Of a stretch of DNA of 64,000 bases, positions 59,177-64,000 are shown in pieces. The position numbers and the translations under genes are program-made. The stretch's first letter is position 1; each line of letters begins with the position of its first letter. Origin of the DNA: Candidatus Atribacteria bacterium (GTDB taxonomy: Bacteria > Atribacterota > JS1 > SB-45 > 34-128); NCBI GenBank assembly GCA_003451675.1, contig DMCY01000015.1, positions 13,999 through 77,998 on the forward strand, written 5' to 3'. The notes beneath the pieces were generated by a model. It did not search any database, was not told the origin of the DNA, and saw only the letters and a list, made by a program, of their open reading frames with translations.

Positions 59177-60217
59177 ATGTGGTTAGATTTTCTTTTTGGA
59201 TCATTTTCAAAAAATATAGGGATTGATTTAGGCACTTCTACCACCCTTGTACATATCAAGGGGAAGGGAATTGTCTTATACGAACCGTCAGTTGTTGCTT
59301 TTAAAGATGGAGGGAATAGGATATTAGCAGTCGGGGAGGAAGCGAAAAAGATGCTGGGGAGAACTCCCCGAGGTATATTTACCGTCAGACCCTTAAAAGA
59401 AGGTGTAATAGCTGATTTTGAAGTTACTGCTGAAATGTTAAAATATTTTATTAAAAAAGTTCATAATCCTACTCGTTTTACAAGGCCATCGGTTGTAATT
59501 TGTGTTCCTTCCGGGGTTACGGAGGTAGAAAAAAGAGCAGTATCGGAAGTTGCTTATAAATGTGGAGCGGGACGAGTATTTTTAATAGATGAGCCTATAG
59601 CGGCTGCGATTGGTGTAGGGCTTCCTATATTTGAACCTATGGGAAATTTGGTAATAGATATAGGAGGAGGAACTTCCGAGGTAGCCATAATATCTTTGGG
59701 AGGGATAGTGGTAAGCGAATTAAGTCAAGTTGCCGGGGATTATATCAATGAAACCATTAGTAAATACGTTAAACAAGCACATAATTTATATATTGGTGAA
59801 TTAACTGCTGAAGAAATTAAGCTTGGTTTATACACAAATAGGGCAGATGGAGAAAATGGTGATTATGAGATTAAGGGGAGAGACAAAGTTACGGGTCTTC
59901 CTAAAATAATTAATATTTCTAAAGATGAATTAAGGGAAGCCCTTTCTGAACCCCTAAGAATAATTGCTAATACAGTGAGGATGGCTTTAGAAAAAACACC
60001 TCCTGAATTGATCTCAGATATTGTGGATAAGGGAGTGATTATGACTGGTGGAGGTTCACTTTTAATGGGTTTACCAGAACTTTTACAAGAAGAGATAGGT
60101 ATTCCAGTTTTTGTATCTCCAAAACCGGTATACTGTGTTATTAAGGGGATAGGAAAGGTCTTGGAGGATTTTAATTTTTACCAAAGAGTGTTAATTAGAA
60201 CATCTAAAAGTGTTTGA
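59177..60217 (+). CDS. mreB: Rod-shape actin homologue MreB
   Basis: A 346-residue bacterial actin that organises lateral cell-wall synthesis. Phosphate-1 motif IGIDLGTSTTLVHIKG (about residues 14-30), phosphate-2 motif LVIDIGGGTSEVAIISLGG (about 157-176), and adenosine motif GVIMTGGGSLLMGLPELL (about 289-307) are present. An N-terminal amphipathic start (MWLDFLFGSF) would insert at the membrane. AAAGGAG precedes ATG 59177. mreC follows after a 344-bp repeat spacer; mreD is not in the window. Confidence 0.95.
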   Translation: MWLDFLFGSFSKNIGIDLGTSTTLVHIKGKGIVLYEPSVVAFKDGGNRILAVGEEAKKMLGRTPRGIFTVRPLKEGVIADFEVTAEMLKYFIKKVHNPTRFTRPSVVICVPSGVTEVEKRAVSEVAYKCGAGRVFLIDEPIAAAIGVGLPIFEPMGNLVIDIGGGTSEVAIISLGGIVVSELSQVAGDYINETISKYVKQAHNLYIGELTAEEIKLGLYTNRADGENGDYEIKGRDKVTGLPKIINISKDELREALSEPLRIIANTVRMALEKTPPELISDIVDKGVIMTGGGSLLMGLPELLQEEIGIPVFVSPKPVYCVIKGIGKVLEDFNFYQRVLIRTSKSV

Positions 60218-60561
60218 ATTAGCGTATAGCGTATAGCGTATACATTTAGTTAACTGGTTAAAATTAATTGACCAATTAGCCGATTGACCAATTGACCAAT
60301 TGAAGATAGGAAATTAGTTAACCACATATATTAGTTACCCGGTTAGCTAGTTAAGAAAATATAAAAGATAAAAATCAGTAGTCAGGAGCCAGAATAGAAT
60401 AGCATCTCGTACAATCAGCTTAGGGTGTATAGCGGATAGTTTAAGGAGTTAGTTGGTTACTTAGTTATTTGGTTAGTTAGTTGATGTGAATTAATATTAA
60501 ACTAGTTAACCAGGTAACCAACTAACCAGTTAACGACTAATTTAATTGGGGAATTGGGAAT
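60218..60561. repeat. Dispersed spacer element between mreB and mreC
   Basis: A 344-bp gap. It starts with three tandem AGCGTATAGCGTAT words (60219-60242), then a reversed octamer block (GACCAATT units, 60267-60303). Left-end words follow (GTTACCCGGTTAGCTAGTTA near 60334), then AAGATAAAAATCAGTAGTCA. The inverted right end is CCAGGTAACCAACTAACC near 60509. The mreC TTG start lies about 25 bases beyond. Confidence 0.7.
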
Positions 60562-61380
60562 TTGAAAAAATTTTCTTCTCAAAATAATACTTTAATAATT
60601 TTTATTTTATTAATTATTATAACTATTTTTATAATGACTATAGACTACCATGGCAAAATGTACTTTAATTGGTTAGAGAGTATCGGATTAAAACTTTTTT
60701 CCCCAATTAATCGCGGGATAACTTTAGTTGCTGATAATACAAAAAATTACTTAAAGGCTATAGCGGAATTTAAGAGAGTGGAAGAAGAGAATAAAGAACT
60801 AAAAGAAAAAATTGAAATTATCTATCAGGAAAACGCTATATTAAAAGAAAAATTGATAGCTTATGATAGATTGAAAAAGATGTTAGAACTTAAAGAAACT
60901 TTTTCTTATGAAATGATCCCCTCTTTGGTAATCGGCCGAGAACCAGGAAATTGGTTTAATAGTATAATTATTGATAAGGGAATAACTGATGGAGTAAAGA
61001 AAAATATGGCGGTAGCAACTCATCGTGGATTGGTAGGCAGGGTAGTTAGTGTCGATTCCCGAACAGCAAAAATATTATTAATATTGGATCAAAGAAATGC
61101 TGTGGGAGGTATGATTCAGAGATCAAGAGATATAGGGGTAGTGAGGGGAAGCGAAAGCAATTATTGCTATATAGAATATCTTTCTCATGATGCTGATGTA
61201 AAAATAAATGATGTGGTGATCACTTCCGGATTAGGAAGCATTTTCCCCAAGGGAATTATTATTGGCAAGATAGTAGGGATAAAAAAGGAAAGCCATGATT
61301 TATTTCAAAAAGTAATAGTAAGGCCAGAGGTGGATTTTACTAAATTAGAAGAAGTATTTGTAGTGAAAAAAACTGAATAG
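60562..61380 (+). CDS. mreC: Rod-shape determining protein MreC
   Basis: A 272-residue envelope protein with one membrane helix at about residues 11-26, a coiled coil at about 65-105, and the periplasmic two-barrel region (VIGREPGNWFNSIIIDKG; ATHRGLVGRVVSV; VVITSGLGSIFPKGIIIGKI). It links MreB filaments to cell-wall synthases. The start is TTG 60562. MreB and MreC are normally adjacent; here a repeat element separates them. Confidence 0.9.
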   Translation: MKKFSSQNNTLIIFILLIIITIFIMTIDYHGKMYFNWLESIGLKLFSPINRGITLVADNTKNYLKAIAEFKRVEEENKELKEKIEIIYQENAILKEKLIAYDRLKKMLELKETFSYEMIPSLVIGREPGNWFNSIIIDKGITDGVKKNMAVATHRGLVGRVVSVDSRTAKILLILDQRNAVGGMIQRSRDIGVVRGSESNYCYIEYLSHDADVKINDVVITSGLGSIFPKGIIIGKIVGIKKESHDLFQKVIVRPEVDFTKLEEVFVVKKTE

Positions 61381-61808
61381 AATATTAGTTATCCAGTTAA
61401 AATACATTTATAAGTGATGAGTAATTAAAGATTGACCAATTGACCAATTGAAGATAGGAAATTAGTTAACCAGATATATTAGTTACCCGGTTAGCTAGTT
61501 ATAAGATATAAGATAAAAGATAAAACCATAGGACAGACGTCTTGCCTGTCTATCTAAATGTAGGGGCTTGATTTATCAAGCCCGTCTGTTTCTTCTGTCA
61601 TTCCTGCGAAAGCAGGAATCCAGAGCAGTTCTACCCACATATATGAATTAAATTAACTGGGTAACTGGTAAACTGGGTAACCGGGTAACTAGTCTTTATC
61701 CTAACCAGTTAACTAATTAACCAACTAACTAAATTAATTGGTCAATTGGCAAATCGGTAAATTAATCTTAATCGGTCAATTGGTTAATGAAGTTAAGGAG
61801 GAATCATT
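61381..61808. repeat. Composite repeat region before the M16 peptidase
   Basis: A 428-bp spacer. It carries GACCAATTGACCAATTGAAG (reversed octamers), GTTACCCGGTTAGCTAGTTA and a reversed GACAGGCG-type palindrome (about 61530-61553). An ATGTAGGGGCTTGATTTATC half-unit (61558-61584) and the hairpin ATTCCTGC/GCAGGAAT (61600-61619) follow. Inverted right ends (AACCAACTAACTAAATTAAT) and AATTGGTC octamers come last (61735-61785). GGAGG at 61797-61801 is the ribosome site for the next gene. Confidence 0.7.
61600..61619. repeat. Short palindrome ATTCCTGC/GCAGGAAT
   Basis: Perfect eight-base arms around a GAAA loop, with CA before and CCAG after. It is similar to intergenic hairpins widespread in bacterial genomes. 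There is no T-run, so it is not a typical terminator. Confidence 0.7.
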
Positions 61809-63083
61809 ATTTACAAAGTAATAAAATTAGAAAATGATTTAAGAATCGTAGTAGAAGAGATGCCCTACATGAAGTCTACAGCTATTGTTTTCGGAATAGG
61901 AGCTGGGTCGAGGTACGAAGTACAAAAATATCAAGGAATTTCTCACCTCATCGAACATATGCTATTTAAAGGAACTAATAAGAGAAAGAGCACTTTAGAA
62001 ATATCTCAGGTAATAGAAGGTATTGGCGGAGAAATAAACGCTTCTACATCCAAAGAGACAACTCATCTATATGCTAAAGTCCCTCAGGAACAATTTAAAA
62101 CTGCTTTTGATGTGTTAGCCGACATAATATTAAATTCGTTAATGAGAGAAGAAGACCTTCATAAAGAAAAAAATGTAATTATCGAGGAGATTAAGAAATA
62201 TCAGGATATACCAGAAGAATTAGTAGAAATCTTGCTTGACAGGATAATGTGGAAGAATCATCCTCTGGGAAGACCTCTTCTCGGAGATGAAAAGAGTGTA
62301 AGAAATATTCAAAGAGAAGACCTCTTATCATATATAAATAAATTTTATCGTCCCAACAACTTAGTAATAAGTGTTGCAGGCAATATTAAGATAGCAGAAG
62401 TAATTCTGCAGGTCGAGAAATATTTTAAAATAATGGAAAAAGGTGAAGTTAAAAATTATTTATCCGCAAAGGATAATCAGAAAAATACTCAAATAGGAAT
62501 AAAATTTAAAAAGAGTAACCAGACTCATCTTTCTTTTGGTTTTCCCGGAATTTCTCGCTTAGATCCTGATAAATACTCCGTGGATTTATTAGATATAATA
62601 TTGGGTTCGGGATTGAGTTCCCGGCTTTTTCAAGAAATAAGAGTTAGAAAAAGTTTGGCTTATGATATCCATTCATTTATTCAGTATTTTAACGATATCA
62701 GTTCTTTTAATATTTATGCTGGTATCGATTCTAGTAAACTGAGGGAAACTATCCAGACAATTTTAGAGGAGCTTAATAAAATAAAAGATAATAATTTAAA
62801 AGAAGATGAATTGAGAAAAGCAAAAGAAATGTATAAAGGTGCACTATCTTTAAGTTTGGAAAGTACTCTAAGCAGGGCATTTTGGTTGGGGAATAGGATG
62901 CTTTTACATGGCAGACCTTCAACTTTTGACGAAATAAAAGAAAAAATTGAAGAAGTAAAAGTGAAAGATATTCAGAAAATGGCTCAAAATATTTTTACCA
63001 AAGATAAAATAAATTTATCTATTGTTGGCCCCTTTAAAAAAGGGGATAAGGAAGAATGCAATTCTCTCCTACGAGAACTGTGA
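61809..63083 (+). CDS. M16-family zinc metallopeptidase with probable ATT start
   Basis: A peptidase of the pitrilysin/processing-peptidase family, about 424 residues. The inverted zinc motif HLIEH (H46, E49, H50) and third ligand E126 are present, and the C-terminal lobe has RKSLAYDIHS. The first ATG (61860) would remove the first beta strand (YKVIKLENDLRIVVEEMPY), which is conserved in this family. The upstream frame has no ATG, GTG or TTG, but ATT 61809 lies seven bases after GGAGG (61797-61801). I therefore propose an ATT start. The role may be processing of secreted or membrane peptides. Confidence 0.8.
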   Translation: MYKVIKLENDLRIVVEEMPYMKSTAIVFGIGAGSRYEVQKYQGISHLIEHMLFKGTNKRKSTLEISQVIEGIGGEINASTSKETTHLYAKVPQEQFKTAFDVLADIILNSLMREEDLHKEKNVIIEEIKKYQDIPEELVEILLDRIMWKNHPLGRPLLGDEKSVRNIQREDLLSYINKFYRPNNLVISVAGNIKIAEVILQVEKYFKIMEKGEVKNYLSAKDNQKNTQIGIKFKKSNQTHLSFGFPGISRLDPDKYSVDLLDIILGSGLSSRLFQEIRVRKSLAYDIHSFIQYFNDISSFNIYAGIDSSKLRETIQTILEELNKIKDNNLKEDELRKAKEMYKGALSLSLESTLSRAFWLGNRMLLHGRPSTFDEIKEKIEEVKVKDIQKMAQNIFTKDKINLSIVGPFKKGDKEECNSLLREL

Positions 63084-63464
63084 TTTTAGTTGGTTACCTG
63101 GTTGATTAATTAGTATCTCGTATCTCGTGAATCGTATTTCGTATTATAGCGTAGAGCGTACAGCGTTTAGTGCATACATTTAGTTATTTGGTTACCGGTT
63201 AGCTAGTTAAGAAAATAAAAGATAAAAATCAGTAGTCAGGAGCCAGAATCCAAGATTTAGAATTGTTTTAAGTTATAAGAGTATATCTTGGTTGTATTTT
63301 CTTCTGACTTCCGAATTCTTAAATAACAATTATGGCTTTTCGTTTTTAGTTTATTGATTTATTCTATACGCTAAACGCTCTACGCTCTACGCTATAATAT
63401 ATACTAACGACTAATTTAATCGGTCAATCGGTCAATCGGCAAATCGGTCAATAAGGAACAACAC
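63084..63464. repeat. Dispersed spacer element before the DUF951 gene
   Basis: A 381-bp gap. It holds GTTGGTTACCTGGTTGATTA at the start, GTATCTCGTATCTCG and GCGTAGAGCGTACAGCG words, and GTTAAGAAAATAAAAGATAA and GTCAGGAGCCAGAATCC near 63207-63250. The reversed CGCTCTACGCTCTACGC follows near 63376, then a block of AATCGGTC octamers (63417-63450). The start of the DUF951 gene lies 15 bases further on. Confidence 0.68.
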
Positions 63465-63653
63465 ATGCCTTTAAAATTAGGAATGGGAGATATTATTAGA
63501 TTGAAGAAGAAACATCCTTGTGGAGGTTTCCATTGGGAAATTACCAGGACCGGTATTGATATTGGCTTAAAATGTCTTTGTTGCGGCAGAAAAGTCCTGG
63601 TTCCCCGGGTAAAATTAGAGAAGAAAATCAGAGAAATTATCCCCAGAGATTAA
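63465..63653 (+). CDS. DUF951 family protein
   Basis: A 62-residue basic protein of the DUF951 family. Conserved features are LKKKHPCGGFHWE (C19), RTGIDIGLKC (C37) and CCGRKVLVPR, giving a C-x17-C-x2-C pattern that probably binds zinc. The function is not known. The family is common in Firmicutes and related lineages and often lies near cell-division or translation genes. AAGGAA lies about eight bases before ATG 63465. Confidence 0.85.
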   Translation: MPLKLGMGDIIRLKKKHPCGGFHWEITRTGIDIGLKCLCCGRKVLVPRVKLEKKIREIIPRD

Positions 63654-64000
63654 TTTAATTGTATAGTAATTTCCTTTTTTTCATAAAGCTCTAATTAGTG
63701 ATTAGTATATAGTAATAAAACGAAAAATGAAAAGCGCAAAACGCAAAGCCATAGCTCAAAATTTAAAATTTAAATATATTATTTTATCTATTGAGTTTTA
63801 TCTTTCTTATCTCGTATACTATATAGCAAAAATGAAAAGATAAAGAAGCAAAAAAATAAAACTTAAAATTTAGTATTAAGAGAAAAAGTTTTGAGTTTTG
63901 AATCATGGTTTTTCATTTTTAGCTTTTAGTTTTATTTTAAACTGAAAACCAATAAGTATAAACTGATAACTTGTATTTTAACCAACTAACTAAGTAACCA
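63654..64000. repeat. Repeat-rich spacer running off the window end
   Basis: A 347-bp stretch with no gene. It contains GAAAAGCGCAAAACGCAAAG, TTATCTCGTATACTATATAG and GTTTTGAGTTTTGAATCATG words. It ends in the right-end motif AACCAACTAACTAAGTAACC exactly at base 64000, so the element continues beyond the window. Confidence 0.55.

Noticed and set aside
61597..61623. ATTCCTGC hairpin as terminator of mreC
   Set aside because: It is 220 bp after the stop, lacks a T-run and matches a common type of dispersed palindrome.

Overview
The window is AT-rich DNA from a strictly anaerobic bacterium, packed with hydrogen, formate and ion-pumping metabolism. Nearly every gene lies on the + strand; only a hydrogenase protease and one transporter are on the - strand. 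Rex, MreB/MreC, a DUF951 protein, frequent TTG starts and Shine-Dalgarno sites show it is a bacterium. Archaeal-type Mbh hydrogenase, several NuoE/NuoF-type flavin modules and an [FeFe] hydrogenase together would fit Atribacterota (JS1-like), Thermotogota or an early-branching clostridial lineage. Atribacterota is my best guess, with low confidence.

Layout. (1) 1-6543: the 3' part of a Pyrococcus-type membrane-bound [NiFe] hydrogenase operon (mbhF to mbhN order), followed by a convergent hydrogenase maturation protease. (2) 7500-8740: a SPOR-domain protein and the redox repressor Rex. (3) 8960-20793: a second, complete group 4 [NiFe] hydrogenase with its own Mrp-type antiporter arm. Unusually, it is headed by sulfhydrogenase-type HydB/HydG flavin-iron-sulfur subunits. 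(4) 21233-32652: a regulatory cassette (DRTGG, CBS-HATPase, PHP, HATPase), then a NuoE/NuoF-GltD transhydrogenase-like set, a HydCBA-type [FeFe] hydrogenase and a TM1266-like regulator. (5) 32760-40823: an ECF S-component, an NAD/ferredoxin-type formate dehydrogenase (NuoE, NuoF, FdhA), MobA, FdhD and a YqgF-like protein. (6) 41131-47396: hypB, hypF, hypC, hypD, hypE. (7) 48049-50029: AMMECR1 and an AmmeMemoRadiSam radical SAM enzyme. (8) 50950-57302: a stand-alone Mrp-type Na+/H+ antiporter with no redox subunits, containing a DUF4040 to solute-binding-domain fusion. (9) 57722-63653: an ArsB/NhaD-type transporter, mreB, mreC, an M16 peptidase and a DUF951 protein.

How it fits together (inference). 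Reduced ferredoxin drives H2 production and ion export at the two group 4 hydrogenases. NADH, NADPH, ferredoxin, H2 and formate are interconverted by the NuoEF-based soluble complexes. The hyp genes, the protease, MobA and FdhD mature these enzymes. Two nearly identical promoter-operator units, each with a perfect Rex palindrome, sit before the second [NiFe] operon and before the [FeFe] operon. Rex therefore probably derepresses both hydrogen-producing routes when NADH/NAD+ is high.

The most unusual features are the DUF4040-SBP fusion in the stand-alone antiporter, the HydB/HydG-headed group 4 hydrogenase under Rex, and a NuoF paralogue that has lost its N-terminal [2Fe-2S] ligands. Two genes appear to start at CTG and ATT. 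A large family of intergenic elements has mutually inverted ends built from GGTTAGTTGGTTACC-like words. These elements fill most long spacers but are absent inside regions 3, 4 and 8. I found no rRNA, tRNA, CRISPR array, transposase gene or prophage.
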